A stretch of 64,000 nucleotides of DNA, taken from the NCBI GenBank assembly GCA_012729315.1, contig JAAYDI010000014.1, positions 1 to 64,000 on the forward strand. The letters are read 5' to 3'. The notes under the pieces were generated by a model, which had not been told where the DNA came from, did no database searches, and was given only the letters and a program-made list of their open reading frames with translations. This document shows positions 26,696-35,086 of this stretch, one piece after another; position 1 is the stretch's first letter, and each line of letters starts with the position of its first letter. The translations under genes were made by a program, and so were the position numbers. Source of the stretch: Planctomycetaceae bacterium. Lineage in GTDB: Bacteria > Planctomycetota > Planctomycetia > Pirellulales > Pirellulaceae.

Positions 26696-27751
26696 ATGGC
26701 ATACCGGGATCTGATCAGCGGCAGCCGGCGCGGCTGGGCCGCCGCACTGGCGCGCGGGCTGCTGCAGTTGGCCGAAGTCCCGTACCGCTGGGCGGTGAAC
26801 CACCGTAATCGGCGCTTTGACCGCGGGCAGGCGGCGATCATGCGGGTGCCGGTCCCCGTGATCAGTGTCGGCAACATCACGGCGGGCGGCACCGGCAAGA
26901 CTCCCCTGGTGGCCTGGCTGGCGGGCTGGCTCCAGGGCCGCGGGCTGGACGTCGTGCTGATCAGCCGCGGGTACAAATCCACCGCGCGGCGGCCGAACGA
27001 CGAGGCGCTGGAGTTAGCGCGGCTGCTGCCGCACGTCCCACATCTCCAGGATCCCGACCGGGTGACGGCGGCGCGGGCCGCCTGTGAGGTGCTGGCGTGC
27101 GATGTGATCGTGCTCGACGACGCCTTCCAGCATCGCCGCCTCTACCGCGACCTGGACATCGTGTTGATCGATGCGTTGGATCCGTTCGGCTATCGCCACG
27201 TGTTGCCGCGCGGGCTGTTGCGCGAGCCGCTGACGGGGCTGGCGCGGGCCGACGTGATTGGGCTCTCACGCGCCGATGCGGTGAGTGCGGCGGAGCGGGC
27301 CGCACTGCGCGCGGAACTCGGACGATTGGCGCCGCGCGCCGCCTGGATGGAACTTGCGCACCGGCCGCAGTCGCTGGTCAATGCCGCCGGGGAGACGCGG
27401 GAGGTGACTCACCTGGCCGGCCGCCGCGTGGCGGCTTTCTGCGGGATCGGCAACCCGGAGGCTTTCCGCCGTTCGCTCGCCGGATTGGACTACCGGGTCG
27501 ACCCCTTCCACTGCTATCCCGATCATCACGTCTACACCCCCGCGGACATCGCGATGCTCGAACGATCGCTTGCCGCGCAACCGGGGCTCGAGGCTGTCGT
27601 GTGTACCTGCAAGGACCTGGTGAAATTCCAGACCACCTACATCGGCTCCCTGCCGCTCTGGGCGCTGGCCATCGCGATCGACGTGACGGCCGGCCAGCCC
27701 GCGCTGGAAGCGGAGCTCCAGCGGATCCTGGACCGGCGGGAGGGGCACTGA
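26696..27751 (+). CDS. lpxK: tetraacyldisaccharide 4'-kinase
   Basis: LpxK phosphorylates the 4' position of the lipid A disaccharide at the inner membrane. Clear family features are the P-loop SVGNITAGGTGKTPLV at residues 57-72, LISRGYKS, the stretch VIVLDDAFQHRRL with catalytic acidic residues, and HVLPRGLLREP. The length of about 351 residues is normal. I used ATG 26696 because the family-typical SGSRRG start follows; a TTG at 26663 would add 11 residues and sits directly after the previous stop. Presence of lpxK indicates an outer membrane with lipid A, which is consistent with the glycosyltransferases next door on the other strand. Confidence 0.93.
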   Translation: MAYRDLISGSRRGWAAALARGLLQLAEVPYRWAVNHRNRRFDRGQAAIMRVPVPVISVGNITAGGTGKTPLVAWLAGWLQGRGLDVVLISRGYKSTARRPNDEALELARLLPHVPHLQDPDRVTAARAACEVLACDVIVLDDAFQHRRLYRDLDIVLIDALDPFGYRHVLPRGLLREPLTGLARADVIGLSRADAVSAAERAALRAELGRLAPRAAWMELAHRPQSLVNAAGETREVTHLAGRRVAAFCGIGNPEAFRRSLAGLDYRVDPFHCYPDHHVYTPADIAMLERSLAAQPGLEAVVCTCKDLVKFQTTYIGSLPLWALAIAIDVTAGQPALEAELQRILDRREGH

Positions 27752-27777
27752 GCCGGCTGGCGGCGAAGCGCTGGCAG

Positions 27778-28545
27778 TCAGAACGGCAGCAGCAGACGGA
27801 GGCCGCGGGCCCAGCCGGCATCGCGGCAGAGCTGGTAGCGACTTGCCAGGCTGTACGCGATGTTGTAACGCAGCTTGCGGTACCAGCCAGCGGCGTTGCG
27901 GACGTTGCGGACACCGATGGTGGAGGCCCGGCAGAGCGCCGGGTCGAGCGTGACGAGTTCGGGGGCCAGGGTGGCGACGCGTAGCCCGATCTCCCACCAG
28001 TGCTTGATTTCCACGTCGATCGGCCGCCGGACGCGGCTGCTGTGGGCGAGCATCTTGCGGGCCCCGGCCAGCGACCACAGGTGCGCGTTGGCGTTGATCG
28101 GCGGTCGGCGAAAGCGGACCAGCCGGTCGCCGTTGGACAGAACCTGCAGCACCAGCTGGCGCGGCAGGTGGCCGTTGAGCTTGATCAGGTCGAACGTGGG
28201 GGCGGCTTCCTGGCAGAGCACGGTGAGCCGCGTGGCGAAGTCTGCCGGCAGCCGGACGTCGTCTTCCAGCACGACGGCCCAGGGGCAGTCGTGGTCCACC
28301 AGGTACTGGAGCGCCTTGAGGTGGCTGAGATAGCAGCCGACTTCCGCTCCGGTCAGTGGGCTGTGGAAGGCCGCAAACGACTCGGCACAGCAGGCCGCCC
28401 GCTGCGCGGCGTCCAGCGCGCGCCCGTCCACCGCGGCGATGAACTCCGCCGTCAGGCCGAGACGCGCACACTGACTGGCCATCGCGGCGCGGCGCGCTGC
28501 GCTGCTCGGCAGATTGATGATCAGAACGGGGCAGGGCTGCATCAC
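27778..28545 (-). CDS. glycosyltransferase family 25 (LPS-type)
   Basis: This 255-residue protein shows the GT25 layout: VLIINLPSSAARRAAM at the start, GAEVGCYLSHLKALQYLVD, and the acidic sugar-nucleotide site WAVVLEDDVRLP. GT25 enzymes add galactose or glucose to lipooligosaccharide cores or proteins. It is the last gene of a minus-strand run that holds two further transferase-like genes, a BON protein and cysC. It converges with lpxK, and the ends are only 26 bases apart. Confidence 0.88.
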   Translation of the reverse strand: MMQPCPVLIINLPSSAARRAAMASQCARLGLTAEFIAAVDGRALDAAQRAACCAESFAAFHSPLTGAEVGCYLSHLKALQYLVDHDCPWAVVLEDDVRLPADFATRLTVLCQEAAPTFDLIKLNGHLPRQLVLQVLSNGDRLVRFRRPPINANAHLWSLAGARKMLAHSSRVRRPIDVEIKHWWEIGLRVATLAPELVTLDPALCRASTIGVRNVRNAAGWYRKLRYNIAYSLASRYQLCRDAGWARGLRLLLPF

Positions 28546-28578
28546 TCGACGGTCGTCATCGTTCCTGCGGGGCGGGCC

Positions 28579-29316
28579 TTATGCCACCCAATGCGTGGCC
28601 ACCCAGGACGCCGGCTTGATGAAGCGAAAGCGTCGATTGCGGCGGCCGGCCAGCGCGTCGGGCGGATTGCACTCGCCGTGAAAGATGACCACCTTGGCTC
28701 CTGGCGGGATAAAGGGTTCTTTCCAGTAGTTCGTCGGCCAGCGCGGGATGCAGTGGTACTTGAAGCTCGGGCACCACGCCGTCGGCCAATACTGCAGCTT
28801 GCCCTGCCGGTGCAGGAAGTCCGACAGATACGCCTGCTCGTTGCGGAACTCCCGGCGGATCTGGGCAAAGTGCTGCCGGAAGTAGTCCAGGACGTCCGAG
28901 TGGGCACCGAGCTGGTAGCGATACACCGAGGAATTGCCGGTCACGCGCCACGGCCGCTTGTAGTCGTGAATGATCAGGAAGTCGCCCGGACAGGTGAAGA
29001 ACTCGTCCAGATTCCCCACGATGACCACATCGACGTCCAGGAACAGGGCTGTGCCGCGCAGGGCATACAGATCGGCCGTGAACGAGGTCAGTTTCTTCCA
29101 GCCACGTTCGGGGATGCCCTCCGGCAGCGCCAGCGGCGGTATCGGATAGCACTCGACTTCCGACCGCATGCCGCGGTTATCGTCGGTCAGGCAGACAAAG
29201 CGAAAATCACCCGACAGATTACGGCGCACCATCGCATAGAGCCGGTCCACATACTCGGGACCGTACTTGGTACCCCATTTCATGCAGATGATGTGACGAT
29301 CACTCGGTGAACTCAT
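28579..29316 (-). CDS. putative glycosyltransferase, first of two paralogues
   Basis: About 245 residues, starting HIICMKWGTKYGPEYVDRLY. LFLDVDVVIVGNLDEFF carries a D-x-D that suits a nucleotide-sugar-dependent transferase of the GT-A fold (similar to GT8), and VIFHGECNP near the end is also conserved in the neighbour gene. It shares order and key phrases with the gene upstream (ICxKWGxxYxxxYVxRLYAM, then CLTDD/CFTDD), so the pair arose by tandem duplication. I took ATG 29316; a GTG at 29367 overlaps the previous stop and would add 17 residues. The target sugar is unknown. Confidence 0.75.
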   Translation of the reverse strand: MSSPSDRHIICMKWGTKYGPEYVDRLYAMVRRNLSGDFRFVCLTDDNRGMRSEVECYPIPPLALPEGIPERGWKKLTSFTADLYALRGTALFLDVDVVIVGNLDEFFTCPGDFLIIHDYKRPWRVTGNSSVYRYQLGAHSDVLDYFRQHFAQIRREFRNEQAYLSDFLHRQGKLQYWPTAWCPSFKYHCIPRWPTNYWKEPFIPPGAKVVIFHGECNPPDALAGRRNRRFRFIKPASWVATHWVA

Positions 29317-29363
29317 GGAACGAACACATCCCCACCCAAGGCAATAAGGAGTTCCACGCTGCT

Positions 29364-30194
29364 TCACTCGCGCCAGTGTTCAACCACCCACGGCACCGGC
29401 AGCATGTAGTTCTTGATACGATTGTACTTCTGTTTCAGCGAGAGGTGGTGGCTGAAAATCGTGCTGCGCAGGTGTGTCAGCGGCGCTTCCGGCGTAGCAA
29501 AGCCCGTCAAATGCCCGGCACTGATGTCCGCCGGATCACAGTTGCCACCCGGAAACGTCACGATCCTGGCCCCTACGGGGAGTACGGCTGGCCGCACGTA
29601 CCGCAGTGGCCAGGCACCCAGGCAGTGCAGACGGAAATGCCGGACCCAGGGGTTCGGCCAGAACTTCACGCCAGTACGGACGTGCCGGGTGACGTAGTGC
29701 TGCTCGAAATGACACGTCCCGGCAAAGTACTCCGGGTTCCGCCGGAAGTCCTCCAGCAGGTAGGGATGAGCGCCGACCGTGAAACGAAACACGGAAGTCT
29801 GCCCCAGCCGCTGCAAGGGCTTGACCCAGTTCCGGGCCAGGATCACATCGTCCGGCTGGCCGAACGTGAAGAAATCGTCCAGAGAACCTGTAATGATCGA
29901 GTCCAGGTCGATAAACAAAACCGTCCCGGTCACATCGCCGAGCGATCTGCTCCACAACGCGATTTTCTTCCACTTGCCCGGGCTTGAGGCGGGTACCGGA
30001 CAGCCCAGTTCGGGTAGCGGCCGACAGGCGATCTCGGAGCGGATGCCCGCAGAGTCGTCGGTGAAGCAGTACATCTGGAATGGGGGGCTGGTGTGTCGGG
30101 CCGTCATCGCGTACAGCCGGTTCACATAGTCGGCCGAGTATCTGACGCCCCATTTGATGCAGATGATCTGCTTGACCGAATCCGTGGGTCGCAT
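29364..30194 (-). CDS. putative glycosyltransferase, second of two paralogues
   Basis: The 276-residue protein begins KQIICIKWGVRYSADYVNRLY and keeps the same skeleton as its neighbour: MYCFTDDSAGIRSEIACRPL, then FIDLDSIITGSLDDFF with a D-x-D, then VTFPGGNCDP. A longer C-terminus (SHHLSLKQKYNRIKNYMLPV) distinguishes it. By family resemblance it should transfer a sugar to a surface glycan. The upstream BON gene is about 85 bases away and the downstream paralogue overlaps or nearly touches its stop. Confidence 0.75.
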   Translation of the reverse strand: MRPTDSVKQIICIKWGVRYSADYVNRLYAMTARHTSPPFQMYCFTDDSAGIRSEIACRPLPELGCPVPASSPGKWKKIALWSRSLGDVTGTVLFIDLDSIITGSLDDFFTFGQPDDVILARNWVKPLQRLGQTSVFRFTVGAHPYLLEDFRRNPEYFAGTCHFEQHYVTRHVRTGVKFWPNPWVRHFRLHCLGAWPLRYVRPAVLPVGARIVTFPGGNCDPADISAGHLTGFATPEAPLTHLRSTIFSHHLSLKQKYNRIKNYMLPVPWVVEHWRE

Positions 30195-30279
30195 CGGGGG
30201 GATTTCCTGAGTACCAACAAGCCCGGATAACGCGGTAACCTACCAGAAGTCGGTGGGCGTGCCAAGGTTGAATGGCAGG

Positions 30280-30528
30280 TCACATGTCTGCGAGCGGGTC
30301 GTGTGGCAGGCGCGATTGGCGGTAGTGCACATCCACGACATTGACGACCTGCAGCCCCATGGCGATCGACCGCACCACTTCCTGGGCCAGTTGTTTGTGA
30401 TAGAAGGATTCGACGTGCCCTGCGATCAGCAGGCGATCTCCGTCGCGTTCGACGCGCAGTTCGCGTAAGGCCTGAATCGGGCTGCTGGCTAGTGCCTCTT
30501 GGGCTTGTGTGACGACGTCCAATGTCAT
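30280..30528 (-). CDS. BON-domain protein
   Basis: The entire 82-residue product is one BON-like fold: IQALRELRVERDGDRLLIAG, then HVESFYHKQLAQEVVRSI, then NVVDVHYRQ. BON domains often bind lipid and occur in envelope proteins, but this copy has no signal peptide. Its position inside an envelope-glycan gene run suggests a membrane role, which is inference. Confidence 0.75.
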   Translation of the reverse strand: MTLDVVTQAQEALASSPIQALRELRVERDGDRLLIAGHVESFYHKQLAQEVVRSIAMGLQVVNVVDVHYRQSRLPHDPLADM

Positions 30529-30656
30529 GATTCCGCTGGATTGGGGGGCGACCGGGGAGGAGCCCTCTGGCGCGCATCGCGCAAGGGCCGGGTCAGATTC
30601 GTCCGCACGTGTTTGTACAGGTCTCCTGGAAGGAACGTCAAGGAGTCGTCGGCGGG

Positions 30657-31367
30657 TTAAGGCGTGCGTGCCGCCGGTCTGTCCGGTGCGGCAGCGCCAG
30701 GCTCCGGCGGGATGAGACGCGCCGCGCGCAGATACTCAATCACCTGCACGGCGAGCGTCTCCGGAGGCTGGTCGGCCGTGTGGAGCACCAGCTGCGGGTG
30801 CTCCGGCGGTTCATACGGTGCATCGACTCCGGTCAGACCTGTGAGCTGACCGCCGCGCGCTTTGCGGTACAGACCTTTCGGATCGCGCGCGGCGCACACT
30901 TCCAGCGGGGCATCGACATGCACCTCCACGAAGTCGCCGGGCGCGCCGTGCTGTTCCACCTGCTGTCGCACCGCGTCCCGATCCCGCCGGTACGGGCTGA
31001 CGAATGCGGTGAGCGTCACGAGTCCGGCCGAGGCGAACAGTTCAGCTACGGCGCCGATGCGGCGGATGTTCTCCCGGCGATCCTCGGCGGAGAAGCCGAG
31101 TCCGAACCGCGCCGCGTAGGACGCGCCCTGGGCCAGCAGTCGTTCGGGGCTGGCATTGAGTCCGTGCCGAATGTTGTCTCCGTCGAGCAGGAAGCTGTGG
31201 ATACCCAGCTGATGCAGTCGGCGGTCCACCGCATTGGCGACCGTGCTCTTGCCGCTGCCACTCAATCCCGTAAACCACACCACACAGCCGCGGTGGCCGT
31301 TCAAGGCCTCCCGCTCCAGGCGGCTGACCTGATGTGGATGCCAGGTGACGTGCACGTCCTCGCTCAT
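30657..31367 (-). CDS. cysC: adenylylsulfate kinase
   Basis: CysC phosphorylates adenylylsulfate (APS) to PAPS. The 236-residue protein has the P-loop FTGLSGSGKST at residues 32-42, LLDGDNIRHGLN with the APS-binding residues, RRENIRRIGAVAELFASAGL, FVSPYRRDRD, and VHVDAPLEVCAARDPKGLY. The C-terminal 25 residues are Pro/Ala-rich. No sulfate adenylyltransferase gene (cysD/cysN or sat) is in the window. Its neighbours are surface-glycan genes, so PAPS may feed sulfation of a glycan; that is inference. ATG 31367 is preceded by ACAGGG. Confidence 0.92.
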   Translation of the reverse strand: MSEDVHVTWHPHQVSRLEREALNGHRGCVVWFTGLSGSGKSTVANAVDRRLHQLGIHSFLLDGDNIRHGLNASPERLLAQGASYAARFGLGFSAEDRRENIRRIGAVAELFASAGLVTLTAFVSPYRRDRDAVRQQVEQHGAPGDFVEVHVDAPLEVCAARDPKGLYRKARGGQLTGLTGVDAPYEPPEHPQLVLHTADQPPETLAVQVIEYLRAARLIPPEPGAAAPDRPAARTP

Positions 31368-31678
31368 GCGCCCTGTTTCCTTCACGTCCTTCACGGTTGG
31401 ATGCCTGCCCGCTCGCGCAGGACGGCCTGAGAGACTCTCCGGGGACAGCTCCACGCATGGCTTCATGCGCGCTGCCACCGTCACGCGCCGGTCGCCGCTC
31501 AGTCGCTTCGCGATCGTGGGCGCTGCTTCCGAATCATAGCAATTATGCCCAGTTTTCCCAGACTGACAGGCACGTGCCGCCGTGCAATCGCCTTCCCCAC
31601 GGACGGGCAAATCGTTATAAACGAAGGTCCTGTGAAATGCAGTCCGGCAACTGCTGTTGGATCCTAAGGAATCTGTTC
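31368..31678. other. divergent spacer between cysC and the phosphorylase
   Basis: About 310 bases hold the promoters of both genes. A short near-tandem duplication (CCTTCACGT / CCTTCACGG) lies at 31379-31396. TAAGGA at 31666-31671 is the ribosome site of the plus-strand gene. I see no other gene. Confidence 0.45.
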
Positions 31679-33877
31679 ATGAGTCGGGTCGAATCTGAAG
31701 TCTCTTGGGACCGGCACGAATCGACGGTCAGTTCGATTGGTGCTGAAGCTCTTTACGATAAGTGTCTTGCTCTGGCCAACAACCTCTGGTGGACCTGGCA
31801 TCCGGATGTCATCAATCTGTTTCGCGACCTGGATCCGATTCGCTGGCGGCAGTTGGATCACAATCCGATTGCGCTCTTGCGGGAGTTCACCCCGGAGCGG
31901 CTGGCGTCGCGGGCGGCGGAGATGGTGCTCTTCAGCCGTATCAACCATGCGTTTCGCCGGTTGAAGGGATACATGTCGAGCGTACCGCCCTGGTCGTCCA
32001 CCCACACGGGTGTGCTTGGCGCGCGGCCGGTGGCCTACTTTTCGGCCGAGTTCGGTATCCACGAGTCGATTCCCATTTACTCGGGTGGTCTGGGCGTCCT
32101 GTCGGGTGACCACATCAAGAGTGCCAGCGGTCTGGGCGTTCCGCTGGTGGCCATCGGACTGTTTTACGACCAGGGGTATTTCAAGCAGCACCTGGATGCG
32201 TCGGGGTATCAGAACGAAGAGTATCTCGACACGAAGGTGGCCAATTTGCCGATGAACCCGGCGTTGACGCAGACCGGGGAGCCGCTCACGGTGAGCATCA
32301 CGACGCGGGCTGGCACGCTGCTGGCCAAGGTCTGGCTGATGCAGGTGGGGCGGGTGAAGTTGTACCTGTTGGACTGCAACGTGCAGGGCAACAGCCCCCA
32401 GGACCGCGAACTGACGGCGCGCCTCTATGGTGGCGACGAGCGGACGCGGATCCGCCAGGAGCTGGTGCTGGGGGTCGGCGGTGTCCGGGCGCTGCACGCG
32501 CTGGGCATTACGCCCGGCGTGTTGCATCTGAACGAAGGGCACAGCGCGTTTGCGACGCTGGAGGCCATTCGGCAGCGGATGCAGGAGGACGGCCTGCCGT
32601 TCGACGATGCGTTGCGCGAGACGGCGCAGCACACGGTCTTCACGACGCACACCCCGGTACCGGCCGGCCACGACCGGTTCAACAGCGGGCTGGTGGAGGA
32701 GCACCTGGGTCCGTTGCGCGATGAACTGGGGATTTCCCACGAGCAATTACTGGGGCTGGGGCGCGTCGAGCCGCAGAACGAGTCCGAGCTGTTCTGCATG
32801 ACGGTCCTGGCGCTGAAACTGTCCCGGCACGCCAATGCCGTCAGCTCGCTGCATGGCCAGGTGTCCCGCCGGATGTGGGCCCACCTGTGGCCGTGGCGGG
32901 TCGAGGAGGAGATTCCGATCGGCCACATCACCAACGGCGTGCACACACCAAGTTGGCTGGCCTGGCAGATGATGCAGCTCTACGACCGCCACCTGCCGGC
33001 CGGCTGGTCGGAACGGCTGGGGGAAGCAGAGGTCTGGCAGCATGTGGAGGAGATTGATCCAGGAGAGCTGTGGGAGACGCACAACACGCTCAAGAGCCTG
33101 CTGCTGTCGTTCGTGCGCCGGCGGGTGAGCCGGCAGTGCCGGCGCCGTGGCGAAAGCGACGACGTGGTGGAATCGGCCCGCAATGTGCTCGACCAGAACG
33201 TGCTGACGATCGGCTTTGCACGGCGGTTCGCCACCTACAAGCGCGCGGACCTGATCTTCCGCGATACGGACCGGCTGGCCAGGCTGCTCAATCATCCGGA
33301 ACGCCCCATACAGCTGGTCTTCGCCGGCAAGGCGCACCCGAAAGATGAACCAGGCAAACAGCTCATCAAACGCATCGCGAACCTGCAGTCCGATCCGCGG
33401 TTCCACAACCGCCTGGTGTTCGTCGAGGACTACGACATCAACGTCTGCCGGCACCTGGTGCAGGGGGTCGACGTGTGGATGAACAATCCGCGGCGGCCGC
33501 TGGAAGCGTCGGGGACCAGTGGTCAGAAGGTGGTCCTCAACGGCGGCCTGAACCTGTCCATCCTCGACGGGTGGTGGGCCGAAGCGTATGACGGGCGCAA
33601 CGGCTTCGCCATCGGACGCGGCACCAGCCATGTGTCGGACGATATCACCGACAACCGGGATGCCCACTCGCTCTACGAGACGCTCGAGCAGCAGGTGATT
33701 CCCACGTTCTACGATCGTGACGTGGATGGCCTGCCGCGCAAGTGGGTCCAGATGATGATGAATTCCATCACGTCGCTCGCCTGGCGGTTCAGCGCTCACC
33801 GCATGGTGATGGACTACACGCTCACCGCGTACGTGCCCAGTGCCGGCGGGTTGAGTTGCGACATGTCCGTCCGCTGA
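31679..33877 (+). CDS. glgP: alpha-glucan phosphorylase
   Basis: This GT35 enzyme releases glucose 1-phosphate from glycogen or maltodextrin using pyridoxal phosphate. The 732-residue protein belongs to the shorter, bacterial-type subgroup. Motifs: NNLWWTWHPDVINLFRDLDP at the N-terminus, AYFSAEFGIHESIPIYSGGL, VLHLNEGHSAF, TTHTPVPAGHDRF, and near the C-terminus EASGTSGQKVVLNGGLNLS with the PLP lysine at about residue 617 (GQK where GMK is usual). TAAGGA eight bases before ATG 31679 sets the start. The role is storage-polysaccharide breakdown. Confidence 0.92.
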   Translation: MSRVESEVSWDRHESTVSSIGAEALYDKCLALANNLWWTWHPDVINLFRDLDPIRWRQLDHNPIALLREFTPERLASRAAEMVLFSRINHAFRRLKGYMSSVPPWSSTHTGVLGARPVAYFSAEFGIHESIPIYSGGLGVLSGDHIKSASGLGVPLVAIGLFYDQGYFKQHLDASGYQNEEYLDTKVANLPMNPALTQTGEPLTVSITTRAGTLLAKVWLMQVGRVKLYLLDCNVQGNSPQDRELTARLYGGDERTRIRQELVLGVGGVRALHALGITPGVLHLNEGHSAFATLEAIRQRMQEDGLPFDDALRETAQHTVFTTHTPVPAGHDRFNSGLVEEHLGPLRDELGISHEQLLGLGRVEPQNESELFCMTVLALKLSRHANAVSSLHGQVSRRMWAHLWPWRVEEEIPIGHITNGVHTPSWLAWQMMQLYDRHLPAGWSERLGEAEVWQHVEEIDPGELWETHNTLKSLLLSFVRRRVSRQCRRRGESDDVVESARNVLDQNVLTIGFARRFATYKRADLIFRDTDRLARLLNHPERPIQLVFAGKAHPKDEPGKQLIKRIANLQSDPRFHNRLVFVEDYDINVCRHLVQGVDVWMNNPRRPLEASGTSGQKVVLNGGLNLSILDGWWAEAYDGRNGFAIGRGTSHVSDDITDNRDAHSLYETLEQQVIPTFYDRDVDGLPRKWVQMMMNSITSLAWRFSAHRMVMDYTLTAYVPSAGGLSCDMSVR

Positions 33878-33904
33878 CTAACCGCTGACTAACCACTGAC
33901 TAAC
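33872..33904. repeat. 11-base tandem triplication over a stop codon
   Basis: CGCTGACTAAC appears twice and CACTGACTAAC once, head to tail. The first unit includes the stop codon of the phosphorylase gene. A fourth partial unit (CGCTG) follows, next to the stop of the minus-strand gene. Confidence 0.8.
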
Positions 33905-33909
33905 CGCTG

Positions 33910-35058
33910 CTAGAAGGTCCAGCGTCCATCCTGGAAGCGGCACTGGCGGGGGTCGAACTCGGTGAGGGTCTCCAGCGTGAGGCCGCGCGGGACGCGGTCA
34001 GCGCCCTGCTGCACGGCGCGCGACCAGGACGAGTGCAGCGCATGGAGCGGTGTTTCGAACGTGTCGGCGCCGGGCAGCCACCGCGCCTCCAGCTGCACGA
34101 TCCGTTCGACCAGCGCGGCGGGGACGGGATGGAACCGGTAGTTGCCGCCACACGTGGAGCAGACGACGTTCCCCTTCGCGCCGCAGGCGGGGCAGGCAAC
34201 GCGGCTCCCGGCGGTGCCGGACACGAACCGGGTGCCACGGCACTCCGGGCACGGCTGCCGGCCGCGGGTGCAGTGCGGGCAGGTCGGCTGGCATGCCTGC
34301 TCGAACTCCTCGTAGCGGATGGCATCGGTGAGCAGCGGTAGCCGCTCTTGGAGCTTGTAACGCCGCGCCAGCGCCAGCGCGTCGCGCTGCTGGCCCTGCC
34401 GCAAGGCCCGCAGCGGCTTGACCAACAGCTCCGCCTGCCGCGGATCCAGCTCCGTCGACCGCTCGGTCTGCGCTGCCGAAACCCGCAGCACGGCGCGGTC
34501 GTGGTCCGGATCGAGCAGATAGGCCATGGCGCGCCAGAGGCGTTCCTCGGCCGCGTGGCGCGCCAGCGGCAGCATGCTCAGCACACAGCGATGCCCCAGC
34601 CGCGGCGGGTCGAGGTACGCGGCAATCTGGTACAGGCGAATTGCCGTCCGCTGTGCGTCGGGATCGTCACGCTCCGCCGCCAGCGCGTCGGCATACGCAC
34701 AGTACCCGTCCGGATCGTCCGGCTGCAGCGCCGCCAGACGCTCGTCCGACACCGCACGAATCATGGTCCGGATCTCAGAGCGCGGGATGGCGCGTTCGGA
34801 CGTCGCCCCGCTCGGCAGGATCTCGGCGACGACCACCTCGGTTTCTCCCGCGCTCACCAGGTAGCCTCGAATCGGCGCGTCCTGGTTCTTCAGATGCACG
34901 ACGACGCCAGCCGCGCGCTGGGCGCTGACGCACACCAGCGTGACCAGCAGCAGGCCGGCCGCGCCCACCCGCAGCCAGCGCAGCCAACCGGCACCGCCGC
35001 GCCGAGCGGGTGGCATCCGGTGGCATCGCGCGCGGATTAGCTGCCAGTTTGAAAGCAT
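33910..35058 (-). CDS. membrane protein with DnaJ-like zinc ribbons
   Basis: The 382-residue protein has an N-terminal membrane or signal segment (VGAAGLLLVTLVCVSAQRAA), a region starting VVVHLKNQDAPIRGYLVSAG that resembles a small beta-barrel, and helical repeats. Near residues 280-330 lie four C-x-x-C pairs (CPHC, CPEC, CPAC, CSTC). Their spacing resembles the DnaJ zinc-binding domain, so two zinc ions are likely. AGGA nine bases before ATG 35058 sets the start; ATG 35094, inside the previous stop, is possible. It is the second gene of a two-gene unit with the 1065-residue protein. The function is unknown. Confidence 0.7.
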   Translation of the reverse strand: MLSNWQLIRARCHRMPPARRGGAGWLRWLRVGAAGLLLVTLVCVSAQRAAGVVVHLKNQDAPIRGYLVSAGETEVVVAEILPSGATSERAIPRSEIRTMIRAVSDERLAALQPDDPDGYCAYADALAAERDDPDAQRTAIRLYQIAAYLDPPRLGHRCVLSMLPLARHAAEERLWRAMAYLLDPDHDRAVLRVSAAQTERSTELDPRQAELLVKPLRALRQGQQRDALALARRYKLQERLPLLTDAIRYEEFEQACQPTCPHCTRGRQPCPECRGTRFVSGTAGSRVACPACGAKGNVVCSTCGGNYRFHPVPAALVERIVQLEARWLPGADTFETPLHALHSSWSRAVQQGADRVPRGLTLETLTEFDPRQCRFQDGRWTF

Positions 35059-35086
35059 GGCCCGAGTTCCTGGCACGTCCTGTTTC

